DNA of 64,000 nucleotides from assembly GCA_945952415.1 (NCBI GenBank), contig CAMFIF010000002.1:124001-188000 (forward strand), written 5' to 3'. The DNA is from an uncultured Rhizobium sp. Lineage in GTDB: Bacteria; Pseudomonadota; Alphaproteobacteria; Rhizobiales; Rhizobiaceae. The notes below the pieces were generated by a model. It had not been told where the DNA came from and did no database searches. It saw only the letters and a program-made list of their open reading frames with translations. Of the stretch, positions 18,201 through 27,375 are shown piece after piece (position 1 is the first letter of the stretch; each line of letters opens with the position of its first letter). Made by a program: the position numbers and the translations under genes.

Positions 18201-19505
18201 TTACTGGGCGGCCTGCTCGATGCCGGTCGTCGTCTGCAGGGCCAGTTCGGCATTGCCATCCAGCTGGTAGATGTCGTCGCGGAACTGGACCACCCGGTCC
18301 TTGGCCGACCAGGCGGTGATGTAGACGAAATAGACCGGAACAGGCTGCGTGAGCTTGATCGGCGTGTTGACGCGGCTTTCAATGACGCGCTCGATCTGCT
18401 GGCGGCTCCAGCCGGGCGTGTCGCGAAGCAGCCAGGTGGAAAGGTCACGCACGTTCTGCACGCGCACGCAGCCGGAGGATTCGAAGCGGGCGAGCTTGTT
18501 GAACAGGCCCTGCTGCGGCGTGTCGTGCATGTAGACGCTGAACTCGTTGTAGAAGTTGATCTTCGTCGAGGCCATGGCGTTGATCTTGCCCGGGTCCTGG
18601 CGGAACTCGTAGGGCGGTGCCTTGGGCGCGTTCCAGTCCACCGTTTCCGGCGGAATTTCATTGCCCTTTCCATCGATGAGACGGATGTTGTTGCGCGTCA
18701 GATAGGTCGGGTCCTTGCGCATCAGCGGCACGATGTCCTTCTCGACAATCGAGCGCGGCGCAATCCAGTAAGGATTGAGGATGACCTCGTAGATCTTCGA
18801 GTTGAGGATCGGCGACGGGCGGGAAATACGGCCGACGATGGCGGTGTTGCGGAGCACGACGCGGCCATTTTCCACCGCCTCGATATAGGCAGCCGGAATA
18901 TTGACCATGACATAGCGCTGGCCGAGATCGCCCGACATGGACTGGACGCGCACCAGGTTGGTGTTCAGCTGCTGCAGGCGCACATCCGCCGGAATGTTCA
19001 GCGCCTTGACCGTGAATTCGCCGAGAACGCCGTCTTCCGGCAGGCCGTGGCGGGCCTGGAAGCGCTTGACGGCGCCATCCACGTAGGAATCGAAGGCATC
19101 GGAAAGGCCCGCATTGCGCGGCAGGTCGCCCGAGACCATCAGGCGCTGGCGCAGGACCGGAACGAGGGGATCGACCACGCCGATCTGCAGGCGCTGGCCC
19201 TGGGGCACGACCTGCGGCCAGCCGCCGGCGGCAACGATCTGCTGATATTCGAGAATGGCCTGCTGGATGTTCGGCACCGATTCCGGCCCGAGGATCGGGT
19301 TGTTCGACTTGACCGCGGCGGCCGTGCGCGAGGCATTGTTCGCATCGAACTGGTCGTCCCAGTTGCCACGACGCGGCGCATTGATCACATCGTCGAACGC
19401 CGACTGGGCGTAGGCAGGCAAGGCAACCGATGCAAGGCCGGCACCAATCGCCGAGCGCAGGAACGTGCGCCGGTCAAGGGTTGCGTCATCCTTCACATTA
19501 GACAT
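18201..19505 (-). CDS. ldtP: L,D-transpeptidase (YkuD) with Tat-like signal
   Basis: Makes 3-3 peptidoglycan cross-links or attaches proteins to peptidoglycan, in the periplasm. The 434-aa protein starts with a twin-arginine-type signal (DRRTFLRSAIGAGLASVALP, cleavage near AYA). A peptidoglycan-binding-like segment (VDGAVKRFQARHGLPEDGVL) precedes the YkuD domain, whose catalytic motif is YMHDTPQ with SSGCVRV, so His and Cys are present. It lies downstream of the LdtR regulator gene on the same strand; the symbol follows the known LdtR/LdtP pairing in Liberibacter and Sinorhizobium and is an inference here. Confidence 0.92.
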   Translation of the reverse strand: MSNVKDDATLDRRTFLRSAIGAGLASVALPAYAQSAFDDVINAPRRGNWDDQFDANNASRTAAAVKSNNPILGPESVPNIQQAILEYQQIVAAGGWPQVVPQGQRLQIGVVDPLVPVLRQRLMVSGDLPRNAGLSDAFDSYVDGAVKRFQARHGLPEDGVLGEFTVKALNIPADVRLQQLNTNLVRVQSMSGDLGQRYVMVNIPAAYIEAVENGRVVLRNTAIVGRISRPSPILNSKIYEVILNPYWIAPRSIVEKDIVPLMRKDPTYLTRNNIRLIDGKGNEIPPETVDWNAPKAPPYEFRQDPGKINAMASTKINFYNEFSVYMHDTPQQGLFNKLARFESSGCVRVQNVRDLSTWLLRDTPGWSRQQIERVIESRVNTPIKLTQPVPVYFVYITAWSAKDRVVQFRDDIYQLDGNAELALQTTTGIEQAAQ

Positions 19506-19877
19506 AATCCACCACCGTCATTCTTCACCATGTCCCGAACCCTTGCCGTACCATCTCATGGTTAACAAATGGAAACGCCGGGGGAACAATCTTCGGGAGC
19601 GCTTGTGCGCCAAGCCTCAGCACGCTTCAACGAGCGAGCGTGCCCTCAGGCTCCACTCACAAAGCAATATGGCCAATTCGTGTCCCAAAAGACACAACTT
19701 ATCGCCGCTGACGGTTTCGTGATCGCTAGAGATTGATGATTGCCCCCGCGCCTCCCCCTCTCGGCACCGCCATCAACGACGAAGGACCGGACGTGCAGGG
19801 GACACGTCCGGCCTTCAGGAGGTCATGCGTCATGAAGCGTCCCGGTAGCCCGGGATGTGCTGTGGGCTTGTCAGCGA
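19506..19877 (-). promoter_or_regulatory. ldtR-ldtP intergenic region, 372 bases
   Basis: No gene is seen here. It must contain the ldtP promoter. Visible structure: an inverted repeat GTGTC-N6-GACAC at 19680-19695, arms GCACGC/GCGTGC at 19620-19625 and 19638-19643, and a hairpin at 19782-19815 downstream of ldtR. Any of the first two could be a regulator site; LdtR is the obvious candidate. Confidence 0.45.
19782..19815. repeat. Strong hairpin downstream of ldtR, no T run
   Basis: CCGGACGTG pairs perfectly with CACGTCCGG around a 7-base loop, extended by AAGG/CCTT past one bulged base. There is no T tract on either strand, so it looks like an attenuator or processing site more than a standard terminator. 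Confidence 0.6.
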
Positions 19878-20393
19878 TCAGAGGCGATAGAGGATCTGAT
19901 CGTTCCAGAAACGGTCCAGACGCTGCAGCAGCTTGTTCATCTGCGTGAATTCGTCCGTGCCGATACCGCCGACTTTCTGAATGGAACCGATGTGGCGCTC
20001 ATAGAGCTTGGCAACGGTTTCGGCGATTTCGCGTCCTTCATCCGTCAGGCTGATGCGGACCGAGCGGCGGTCGACGCGGGAGCGCTGATGGTTGATGAAG
20101 CCGAGGTCAACCAGCTTCTTGACATTGTAGGAGACGTTGGATCCGAGATAGTAACCACGGGAGCGCAGCTCGCCGGCGGTCAGTTCCGAATTGCCGATGT
20201 TGAACAGCAGCAGCGCCTGGATGGCGTTCACGTCGCTGCGGCCCTGACGGTCGAATTCGTCCTTGATCACGTCCAGGAGACGGCGGTGCAGCCGCTCGAC
20301 GAGGTGCAGGGATTCCATGTAGAGGGAGCGGATGGTGTCGTCCTGTACGGACATGCCAGGCGCTGCCGCCTGCGGCTTCAGTTTCGTGTTCAT
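19878..20393 (-). CDS. ldtR: MarR-family regulator LdtR
   Basis: Winged-helix regulator, 171 aa, matching the rhizobial LdtR group that controls an L,D-transpeptidase and stress tolerance. The MarR core is ALLLFNIGNSELTAGELRSR, the recognition helix region GSNVSYNVKKLVDLGF and the wing RSRVDRRSVRISLTDEGRE. The ATG at 20393 follows GAGG by 6 bases. It is 372 bases upstream of ldtP on the same strand. Direct control of ldtP is known for homologues, not shown here. Confidence 0.88.
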   Translation of the reverse strand: MNTKLKPQAAAPGMSVQDDTIRSLYMESLHLVERLHRRLLDVIKDEFDRQGRSDVNAIQALLLFNIGNSELTAGELRSRGYYLGSNVSYNVKKLVDLGFINHQRSRVDRRSVRISLTDEGREIAETVAKLYERHIGSIQKVGGIGTDEFTQMNKLLQRLDRFWNDQILYRL

Positions 20394-20522
20394 GGTCTGC
20401 CTCACTGTTTGTTTGGCGGTTGTTTTGTTTGTTTCCCGCCTTGTAAGCCAACCTAGCGAACACCCATAAAATTCTACTTAAAACCCAGCCTTAACAGCCC
20501 CTTACCAAAGCCGGCCTTCGTT

Positions 20523-20957
20523 TCAGGGTGAATCAACCCTTACCTGCCGCATGCGCCGGCGCCTGAGGAACAGCGACAGCCGGAAGGCCGCGTAGAGCGC
20601 CATGATCACCCCGTTCATCATCACGATCAGCCAGTTCGTGCCGAAGATCTCCGGCCAGACCGTATACATCACGATCTGCCCGCCGGCCGCGATGACCCAG
20701 ACCACCGGCCCCCAGGACGAGGTGAGCCAGAGGCCCAGCGCGGCGACAGGAAAGAGCACGGCGAGCGATGAGGCTGCCACCTTCCAGGGAAGGTTCAGCA
20801 GGTCGAAGCGAGCCCTGCCGCCCAGCAGATAGCCGGTCAGAAGCCCCCAGTACTGGATGCCGAAAATGAGACAGGCAAGCGCGACCAGCCGGAGAAACAG
20901 CATGAAGCCGATATCGAGCAGCGAGCGCTTGGGCGGGGTGAGTGAATCAGGGTCCAT
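20523..20957 (-). CDS. Small four-helix membrane protein
   Basis: 144-aa protein with four strongly hydrophobic segments (about residues 16-38, 60-80, 83-103 and 108-130) and an Arg-rich cytoplasmic tail (LFLRRRRMRQVR). It resembles a Rhizobiales-specific family of unknown function (possibly DUF6163). It lies upstream of ldtR on the same strand with a 129-base gap and diverges from hemB. No function can be assigned. Confidence 0.78.
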   Translation of the reverse strand: MDPDSLTPPKRSLLDIGFMLFLRLVALACLIFGIQYWGLLTGYLLGGRARFDLLNLPWKVAASSLAVLFPVAALGLWLTSSWGPVVWVIAAGGQIVMYTVWPEIFGTNWLIVMMNGVIMALYAAFRLSLFLRRRRMRQVRVDSP

Positions 20958-21096
20958 GGGCCAAGCCTACAGGCAACGCCCGCCTGCTTCCAGACAGCGC
21001 AGGCGATTGTGCCATATTGCGCCCATGCCTCCCGGGGATTAGAGCGGAGGAAACGCAAAGGATCCGAAACGCCGTCATGGCGCGGAGCGGAAAAGG

Positions 21097-22119
21097 ATGC
21101 ACTCCATGCAGGACAAGACCCATCTCGTGGACGAAATCACCGGCCATCGCCGCATGCGGCGCAACCGCAAGGCCGACTGGACGCGGCGCCTCGTGCAGGA
21201 GAACCGGCTGACCGTCGATGACCTGATCTGGCCGATCTTCGTCATTCCCGGCCAGAATATCGTCGATCCCATCGCCGCCATGCCTGGCGTGAACCGGATG
21301 ACCGTCGACCGGGCGGTAGAGGCCGCCCGCGAGGCTGCCGATCTCGGCATTCCCGCCATCGCCACCTTTCCCAACATAGAGATGCATCTGCGCGACGAGA
21401 CCGGCTCCAATGCGCTTGAGGCGAACAATCTGATCAACCAGGTGACAGAGGCGATCAAGAAGGCCGTGCCGAATATCGGCATCATCACTGACGTGGCGCT
21501 CGATCCCTTTACCAGCCACGGCCATGACGGGATCCTGCGCGGCAACGAGATCGTCAATGACGAGACGGTGGAGCAGATCTGTCGTGCCGCCGTGCTGCAG
21601 GCCGATGCGGGCTCCGACATCATTGCGCCGTCCGAAATGATGGACGGCCGCATCGGTGCGATCCGCCGTGCGCTCGATGCCGCCGGGCACCAGTCGGTCG
21701 GCATCATGTCCTATGCGACGAAATTCGCCTCCGGCTTCTACGGCCCCTATCGCGAGGCGATTTCGACGGGCGGCCTGCTGAAGGGGGACAAGAAGAGCTA
21801 TTACATCGACCCCGCCAACGGCACCGAAGCGATCCGCGATGCGGCGCTCGACGTGGAGGAAGGGGCGGACATGCTGATGGTGAAGCCCGGCCTTCCCTAT
21901 CTGGATATCTGCTGGCGCATCAAGGAAGCCTTCGGCATTCCCACCTTCGCCTATCAGGTCTCCGGCGAGTATACCCAGGTGAAGGCAGCGGCAATGAATG
22001 GCTGGATCGACGGCGAGCGGGTGATGATGGAAACCCTGCTCTGTTTCAAGCGCGCCGGCTGCGACGGCATTCTCACCTATTTCGCCCCGGAGGTCGCCCG
22101 CATCCTCGCCCGGGCCTGA
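21097..22119 (+). CDS. hemB: Delta-aminolevulinic acid dehydratase (porphobilinogen synthase)
   Basis: Condenses two 5-aminolevulinate molecules into porphobilinogen in haem synthesis, 340 aa. The two active-site lysines lie in SYATKFASGFYGPYR and MVKPGLPYLD. The metal-site segment reads DVALDPFTSHGHDG: Asp and Ala replace the cysteines of zinc enzymes, so this is the Mg-type subclass. ATG 21097 has GGAG upstream; ATG 21106 is an alternative. It ends in a strong terminator. Confidence 0.96.
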   Translation: MHSMQDKTHLVDEITGHRRMRRNRKADWTRRLVQENRLTVDDLIWPIFVIPGQNIVDPIAAMPGVNRMTVDRAVEAAREAADLGIPAIATFPNIEMHLRDETGSNALEANNLINQVTEAIKKAVPNIGIITDVALDPFTSHGHDGILRGNEIVNDETVEQICRAAVLQADAGSDIIAPSEMMDGRIGAIRRALDAAGHQSVGIMSYATKFASGFYGPYREAISTGGLLKGDKKSYYIDPANGTEAIRDAALDVEEGADMLMVKPGLPYLDICWRIKEAFGIPTFAYQVSGEYTQVKAAAMNGWIDGERVMMETLLCFKRAGCDGILTYFAPEVARILARA

Positions 22120-22130
22120 GTTCCCTCTCC

Positions 22131-22161
22131 CCTCCCCGTGAAAAAGCGGGGAGGCTTTTTT
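22131..22161 (+). terminator. Intrinsic terminator after hemB
   Basis: CCTCCCCG pairs with CGGGGAGG around an 8-base A-rich loop and is followed by CTTTTTTT, 12 bases after the stop. Confidence 0.92.
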
Positions 22162-22187
22162 CCAGTTGAATCCGCTTCTGGCACACC

Positions 22188-22211
22188 CATATGTTTGATG
22201 TGACACATATG
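22188..22211 (+). promoter_or_regulatory. Inverted repeat upstream of the RDD gene
   Basis: CATATGT and ACATATG are 7-bp perfect arms spaced by 10 bases, ending just before the ribosome site of the RDD gene. A regulator bound here would block transcription or translation. This is inference from symmetry only. Confidence 0.5.
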
Positions 22212-22223
22212 CAGGAGAAAGCC

Positions 22224-22694
22224 ATGAGCACCGCACCGCAGACCGGCGACTATGTCAGCGAATCCGCCTTCCGGGGAACGCTGGCGCGGCGCGTCTTCGC
22301 CTTTCTCATCGATTACGTCATCCTTGGCCTGCTGCTGCTCCTGGCGGGGGTTCTCGTCTTCTTTCTCGGTATCCTCACCCTCGGGCTTGCCTGGTTCATC
22401 TATCCCGTGCTCGGCGTGCTGACCGCAATGCTCTATTTCGGCATGACCGTGGGCGGCGAAAACCAGGCGTCACCCGGCATGCGCATGATGGGCCTCGTTC
22501 TGGTGCAGCAGAACGGGCGTCCGATCGATTTCTTCACGGCAATCGTTCACCTTGTGCTGTTCTGGCTGTTCAATTCGGTTCTCACACCGCTCGTACTGCT
22601 CGTTGCGCTCTTTACAAATCGCAATCGCCTGTTGCATGACCTGCTTCTCGGTACGGCCATGGCGGATCGCTCCGCCTATCACGCCCCCGCATGA
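22224..22694 (+). CDS. RDD-family membrane protein
   Basis: 156-aa inner-membrane protein. The RDD signature is visible as RRVFAFLIDYVI (Arg, then Asp in the first helix), then a second hydrophobic hairpin, the SPGMRMMGLVLV segment and a third helix FWLFNSVLTPLVLLVALF followed by RNRLLHDLL. ATG 22224 has AGGAGA 6 bases upstream. Role is uncertain; RDD proteins are proposed transporters. Confidence 0.87.
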   Translation: MSTAPQTGDYVSESAFRGTLARRVFAFLIDYVILGLLLLLAGVLVFFLGILTLGLAWFIYPVLGVLTAMLYFGMTVGGENQASPGMRMMGLVLVQQNGRPIDFFTAIVHLVLFWLFNSVLTPLVLLVALFTNRNRLLHDLLLGTAMADRSAYHAPA

Positions 22695-22806
22695 TTTTTG
22701 TTCAAAGCTTTTTTAATTAAGAGATTCTTGACGGTATGGAGTTGACCTTTCCTGTAGTTCGGCAATTCTGGGTGCGTGGATGCCCTCCTGACGTGAGGCC
22801 GGGTAT

Positions 22807-23574
22807 ATGAATACACAGACAGCGCCTTCGCCACAGTTTTACCTGACGGCTCCTGCCGCCTGTCCGTATTTGCCCGGGGAAACGGAACGCAAGGTCTTCA
22901 CCCATCTGGTCGGCCCGCGTGCGGCCGACATGAACGATCTCCTGACGCAGGGCGGCTTTCGCCGCTCGCAGAACATTGCCTACCGCCCGGCCTGCGAGGC
23001 CTGCCGGGCCTGCGTTTCGGTGCGCATTCTCGCCCATGAATTCCAGCCGGCGCGCTCCATGCGGCGCAACATGGCGATGAATGCGGATCTGGTGGGGATC
23101 GAAACCGCGGCGCGTCCCTCCGCCGAACAGTTCTCCCTCTTCCGCGCCTATCTCGACGACCGCCATCAGAAGGGCGGCATGTCCGACATGTCCAGCCTCG
23201 ATTACGCCGTCATGGTCGAGGATACGCATGTGAACACGCGCGTCATAGAATATCGCATCCGGACCGAGGGTTCCGGCATCGGGGCCAAGGGCGAGCTGGT
23301 GGCCTGTGCGCTGACCGACCTCATGGGCGACGGGCTTTCCATGGTCTATTCCTTCTTCAACCCGGCCCATGAACGCCGCTCGCTCGGCACCTTCATGATC
23401 CTTGATCATATCCGCAGGGCCAGGGCCATGGGTCTTCCCCATGTTTATCTGGGCTACTGGGTTAAAGGCTCGCGCAAGATGGATTACAAGACGCGCTTCC
23501 AGCCGCAGGAACATCTGCTCGCCACCGGCTGGGAGCTGTATCATCCCCCTGCCGATTCCGCCGCGGATAGTTGA
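22807..23574 (+). CDS. bpt: Aspartate/glutamate leucyl- or arginyl-transferase (N-end rule)
   Basis: Transfers an amino acid from aminoacyl-tRNA to protein N-termini, marking them for ClpAP degradation. The 255-aa protein has the N-terminal Cys motif [12 protein letters not shown], the segment [13 protein letters not shown], and the C-terminal GNAT-like part with [20 protein letters not shown]. Bpt-type leucyltransferases and arginyltransferases are not separable by eye; I favour Bpt because bacterial members of this length usually fall there. Confidence 0.9.
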   Translation: MNTQTAPSPQFYLTAPAACPYLPGETERKVFTHLVGPRAADMNDLLTQGGFRRSQNIAYRPACEACRACVSVRILAHEFQPARSMRRNMAMNADLVGIETAARPSAEQFSLFRAYLDDRHQKGGMSDMSSLDYAVMVEDTHVNTRVIEYRIRTEGSGIGAKGELVACALTDLMGDGLSMVYSFFNPAHERRSLGTFMILDHIRRARAMGLPHVYLGYWVKGSRKMDYKTRFQPQEHLLATGWELYHPPADSAADS

Positions 23575-23575
23575 A

Positions 23576-24442
23576 TTGCCCCTGCTGACACCCCACAGAA
23601 AAGGCCTGCTGATCACCTTCATCGGCGGGCTTGCCCTCTCCTTCGACGTGCCTCTCGTGCGCCTTTCCGGCGGAACCGCCTGGCAGGTAATCGCGCTGCG
23701 CTCGGTGATGACCTTTGTCGCCGCCCTCCTGATTTTCGGCGCCCTGCGGCTTTTCACCCGGCAGCGGCCGGTGCTGGTGCCGGGTCGCTGGGCGGCGCTG
23801 GCGGGCATCTTCTACGGCATTTCCACGATCTTCTTTCTCGGTGCGGTGTTCCACACCTCCACCGCCAATGTCGTCTTCATCATCGCCTTCAATCCCATGT
23901 TTGCGGCGCTGGCCTCCTGGCTCGTTCTCGGCGAACGCCCCTCGCCGCTTACGCTTCTCACCATGGCGATCATGATCGTCGGGGTTGGCGTGATCGTGCA
24001 GGGCAGCCTGGAAGGCGGCCATCTCTTCGGCGACCTGCTGGCCATGGGCGCGGCGCTGCTTCTCGCCGGGGCCATCACCATAGGCCGGGCCACCCGCCAG
24101 GAGATGGGCTTCGTGCCGCTGATCGGCGCGATCCTGCCCGCGCTGATCGCCGGGGTCTTTGCCTGGCCCGAGGGCTTTTCGCTGCCCGATCCACTCTGGC
24201 TGGCGCTTGACGGCGTGGTCATGATCCCGCTCGCCTTCTTCTGCCTCGCCACCGGCCCGCGTTACCTGAAGGCCGCCGAGGTCGGCATGTTCTATCTCCT
24301 CGAAACGGTGCTTGCGCCCGTCTGGGTCTGGATCGTCTTTTCGGAAGTGCCCACCACCCAGAGCCTCGTCGGCGGCGTGATCATCACCCTTGCGCTGATT
24401 GCCTATTCCGCGACCCAGATGCGGGGACGTGGGGAAGCGTAG
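23576..24442 (+). CDS. EamA/DMT-family transporter
   Basis: 288-aa carrier with ten predicted helices in two EamA repeats; the second half contains AMGAALLLAGAITIGRATR and the final repeat segment FYLLETVLAPVWVW. No ATG lies near the start; a TTG at 23576, two bases after the bpt stop, gives a complete first helix and I adopt it with caution. The tight spacing suggests coupling to bpt. Substrate unknown. Confidence 0.8.
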   Translation: MPLLTPHRKGLLITFIGGLALSFDVPLVRLSGGTAWQVIALRSVMTFVAALLIFGALRLFTRQRPVLVPGRWAALAGIFYGISTIFFLGAVFHTSTANVVFIIAFNPMFAALASWLVLGERPSPLTLLTMAIMIVGVGVIVQGSLEGGHLFGDLLAMGAALLLAGAITIGRATRQEMGFVPLIGAILPALIAGVFAWPEGFSLPDPLWLALDGVVMIPLAFFCLATGPRYLKAAEVGMFYLLETVLAPVWVWIVFSEVPTTQSLVGGVIITLALIAYSATQMRGRGEA

Positions 24443-24476
24443 TGTAGAGACGGCTGTTGCATTAAGGCACGCTTGA

Positions 24477-24497
24477 TGTTGTAACTTCGTTACAACA
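24477..24497 (+). promoter_or_regulatory. Palindromic operator of the toxin-antitoxin pair
   Basis: TGTTGTAAC and GTTACAACA are perfect 9-bp arms around TTC, ending 11 bases before the antitoxin ATG and touching its ribosome site. Toxin-antitoxin operons are commonly repressed by their own antitoxin at such sites. Confidence 0.75.
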
Positions 24498-24508
24498 CGA
24501 GGAAAGCC

Positions 24509-24700
24509 ATGAGGGTGACCATTCGAAAAATCGGTAACTCGGAGGGCGTGATCATCCCAAAAGACGTTCTTCAGGGGCTTGGCCTGAAGACGGGCGATAC
24601 CCTTCAGCTGAAGGCTGAGGATGGCAAGATCAAACTCGAGCCCATGGGAACCGATCTCTCCCGGCAACTGGAAGCCGCACGGATCGGCATGCAGAAATAA
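24509..24700 (+). CDS. AbrB/MazE-type antitoxin
   Basis: 63-aa swapped-hairpin DNA-binding protein: MRVTIRKIGNSEGVIIPKDV with GLKTGDTLQLKAEDGKIKL is the AbrB/MazE fold, followed by a short helical tail that would bind the toxin. GAGGA lies 5 bases upstream. It precedes a Doc-type toxin gene by 29 bases. Pairing a MazE-like antitoxin with a Doc toxin, where P1 uses Phd, is less usual. Confidence 0.88.
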   Translation: MRVTIRKIGNSEGVIIPKDVLQGLGLKTGDTLQLKAEDGKIKLEPMGTDLSRQLEAARIGMQK

Positions 24701-24729
24701 AAGATCGCTCTGCGCGAACTGGCCAAGTG

Positions 24730-25113
24730 ATGATTTTCCTGGACCGGCAGGCCGTCGATATCCTCCATGACGAACAGCTGGAAGAGCATGGCGGCCGGGC
24801 CGGACTTAAGGATGAGAATGCTCTGGAGGCCGCGCTTGCCCGGCCTTTGAACAAGCCGGCCTATGGATCGCCTGACCTCTTCACTCTGGCGGCAACCTAT
24901 CTGTACGGGATCGTGCGCAACCACCCTTATGGGGACGGCAACAAGCGGACGGGTTTTCTGGCGGCCTTCACATTTCTCTATGTCAACGGATATCTGATAG
25001 AGGCGGACCAGGGAACGGTGATCGAATTCGTCCTGTCGGTGGCGGCTGGCGAAATTGACGAGGAAGGGGCAACCCTATTCCTCGCCGATCATTGCGTGCC
25101 GCTGGAGAGCTGA
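24730..25113 (+). CDS. Doc-type (Fic family) death-on-curing toxin
   Basis: 127-aa Fic-fold toxin. The active-site loop is NHPYGDGNKRTGF, close to the Doc consensus (His, Asp, Asn-Lys-Arg); Doc of phage P1 phosphorylates elongation factor Tu. The length matches Doc. GTG 24727 or ATG 24730 may start it; neither has a strong ribosome site, so translation is probably coupled to the antitoxin. It ends 6 bases before the convergent parC stop. Confidence 0.88.
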   Translation: MIFLDRQAVDILHDEQLEEHGGRAGLKDENALEAALARPLNKPAYGSPDLFTLAATYLYGIVRNHPYGDGNKRTGFLAAFTFLYVNGYLIEADQGTVIEFVLSVAAGEIDEEGATLFLADHCVPLES

Positions 25114-25119
25114 ACCGGA

Positions 25120-27375
25120 TCAACCGGTAAATCGGCCGCTTTTCGGGAAGCCCTTCGGTACGGTGCGGCCGGCACCGGCGCGGTCGCCCAGCCATTCGAT
25201 CAGTTCGTCCTTCGACCGGGTGAAGCTGCGCCCGGCGCTGTCTTCCCAGGACAGACCTTCGGCCATCACGAAGCACTTGATGTCGGACACGCCGCCATCC
25301 TTGTAGCGCTGCAGGCGCACGCCCTTGCCGCGGGTCATTTCCGGCACCTGGTTCAGCGGGAAGACCAGCATCTTGCGGTTCTCGCCCACGATGGCCGCGT
25401 GGTCGCCCTTTACCGCCACGACGAGCTTTGCCTCGTCGGGCATGGAAACATTCATGATCTGCTTGCCCTTGCGGGTGTTGGCGACCATTTCGGTTTCAGC
25501 GACGATGAAGCCGTTGCCGGCGGCGGAGGAGAGCAGCAGCTTGCGCTGCGGATCATGCACGAAGGCGGTGAGCACGTCCTGGTCGTTTTCCATGTCCACC
25601 ATCACGCGCAGCGGCTCGCCATGGCCGCGACCGCCCGGCAGCTTGTCGGCGCCGAGCGTATAGGCCTTGCCGCCGGTGGTGACGATGAGGATCTTGTCCG
25701 TGGTCTGGGCCGGGAAGGCCACCTTCAGCGCATCACCTTCCTTGAAGGCCAGCGTCGACGTGTCGGCAATATGCCCCTTCAGCGCGCGGATCCAGGCCTT
25801 TTCGGAAATGACGATCGTGACCGGCTCCTTCTCGATCATCGCCTGGCTGATCGCATCGTCATCGGCCTCGGGCGCCTCGGCAAAGACGGTGCGGCGCTTT
25901 CCGAGCTCCGTAGCCTTGGCGTATTTCTTCTTGACCTCGCCGATCTCCCAGCTCACGGCCTGCCACAGCTTGTCGTCGGAGGCGAGCAGCGCCTCGATCT
26001 CTGCCTTCTCCTTGGAAAGCTGGTCGAATTCCGTGCGGATCTCGAATTCCTCAAGCTTGCGCAGCGAGCGCAGGCGCATGTTGAGGATGGCCTCGGCCTG
26101 TACGTCAGTCAGGTTGAAGCGCGCCATCAGCACGGGCTTCGGCTCGTCCTCTTCCCGGATGATGCGGATCACCTCATCGAGATTGAGATAGGCGACCAGG
26201 AGGCCACCGAGAATCTCAAGCCGCCGGTCAATGGCCGCGAGCCGGTGGCGGGAGCGGCGGATCAGCACATCCTTGCGGTGCGCCAGCCATTCCAGAAGCA
26301 CCTCGTTCAGCGCCATCACCCGGGGAATGCGCCCCATGGAGAGGACGTTCATGTTCAGGGGAATGCGGTTTTCCAGCTCGGTAAGGCGGAAGAGCGATTC
26401 CATCAGCAGCGTTGCATCGACCGTCCGGCTCTTCGGCACGAGCACGATGCGCACGTCTTCGGCTGACTCATCGCGAATGTCTTCCAGCAGCGGAAGCTTG
26501 CGGGCAACGAGCAGCTCGGCGATCTTTTCGATCAGGCGCGACTTCTGCACCTGGAAGGGGATTTCGGTGACAACGATCTGGTAGCCGCCGCGGCCGAGAT
26601 CTTCCGTCTGCCACTTGGCGCGCACGCGAAAGCCGCCGCGGCCGGTCTTGTAGGCCTCGATGATCGACTGCCTGTCATCGATAATGATGCCGCCGGTCGG
26701 CAGATCCGGGCCGGGAATGAACTCGACCAGCTTCTCCACCGTCGCATCGGGATGCTTGATCAGGTGCAGGGCGGCATCGCAGATTTCATGCACGTTGTGC
26801 GGCGGGATCGAGGTTGCCATGCCGACCGCGATACCCGAGGCGCCATTGGCCAGCAGGTTCGGGAAGGCGCCGGGGAGCACGACGGGTTCCTCGTCCTCCT
26901 CGTTATAGGTCGGACGGAAATCGACGGCATCCTGGTCGATCCCTTCGAGCAGCAGCACGGCCACATCCGTCATGCGCGCTTCGGTGTAACGATAGGCGGC
27001 GGCGCTGTCGCCGTCGATATTGCCGAAATTGCCCTGCCCGTCGACGACGGGATAGCGCTGGGAGAAATCCTGCGCGAGGCGCACCAGCGCATCATAGACC
27101 GACTGGTCGCCATGCGGGTGGAACTTACCGATCACGTCGCCGACGATACGGGCGCATTTCTTGTGGGCGACATTGGGCCGGACTCCCATCTCGCTCATGG
27201 CATGGATGATTCGGCGATGCACGGGCTTGAGGCCATCGCGCACGTCGGGCAGCGCGCGGTGCATGATGGTCGACAGCGCATAGGCCAGGTAGCGCTCCTC
27301 GAGCGCGGCCTTCAGGTCAACCGGCAGGATATTGTCGTCGTCCCCGCCCCCGGGCGGCAATAGTTCTTTTCCCAT
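25120..27375 (-). CDS. parC: DNA topoisomerase IV subunit A
   Basis: Breakage-reunion subunit that decatenates daughter chromosomes, 751 aa. The winged-helix part has [18 protein letters not shown] and the quinolone region [15 protein letters not shown], with the Ser that is changed in resistant strains still present; the catalytic Tyr lies in [10 protein letters not shown]. The short C-terminal blade region separates it from gyrA. The N-terminus [15 protein letters not shown] fixes the ATG at 27375, though no strong ribosome site is visible. Confidence 0.95.
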   Translation of the reverse strand: MGKELLPPGGGDDDNILPVDLKAALEERYLAYALSTIMHRALPDVRDGLKPVHRRIIHAMSEMGVRPNVAHKKCARIVGDVIGKFHPHGDQSVYDALVRLAQDFSQRYPVVDGQGNFGNIDGDSAAAYRYTEARMTDVAVLLLEGIDQDAVDFRPTYNEEDEEPVVLPGAFPNLLANGASGIAVGMATSIPPHNVHEICDAALHLIKHPDATVEKLVEFIPGPDLPTGGIIIDDRQSIIEAYKTGRGGFRVRAKWQTEDLGRGGYQIVVTEIPFQVQKSRLIEKIAELLVARKLPLLEDIRDESAEDVRIVLVPKSRTVDATLLMESLFRLTELENRIPLNMNVLSMGRIPRVMALNEVLLEWLAHRKDVLIRRSRHRLAAIDRRLEILGGLLVAYLNLDEVIRIIREEDEPKPVLMARFNLTDVQAEAILNMRLRSLRKLEEFEIRTEFDQLSKEKAEIEALLASDDKLWQAVSWEIGEVKKKYAKATELGKRRTVFAEAPEADDDAISQAMIEKEPVTIVISEKAWIRALKGHIADTSTLAFKEGDALKVAFPAQTTDKILIVTTGGKAYTLGADKLPGGRGHGEPLRVMVDMENDQDVLTAFVHDPQRKLLLSSAAGNGFIVAETEMVANTRKGKQIMNVSMPDEAKLVVAVKGDHAAIVGENRKMLVFPLNQVPEMTRGKGVRLQRYKDGGVSDIKCFVMAEGLSWEDSAGRSFTRSKDELIEWLGDRAGAGRTVPKGFPKSGRFTG

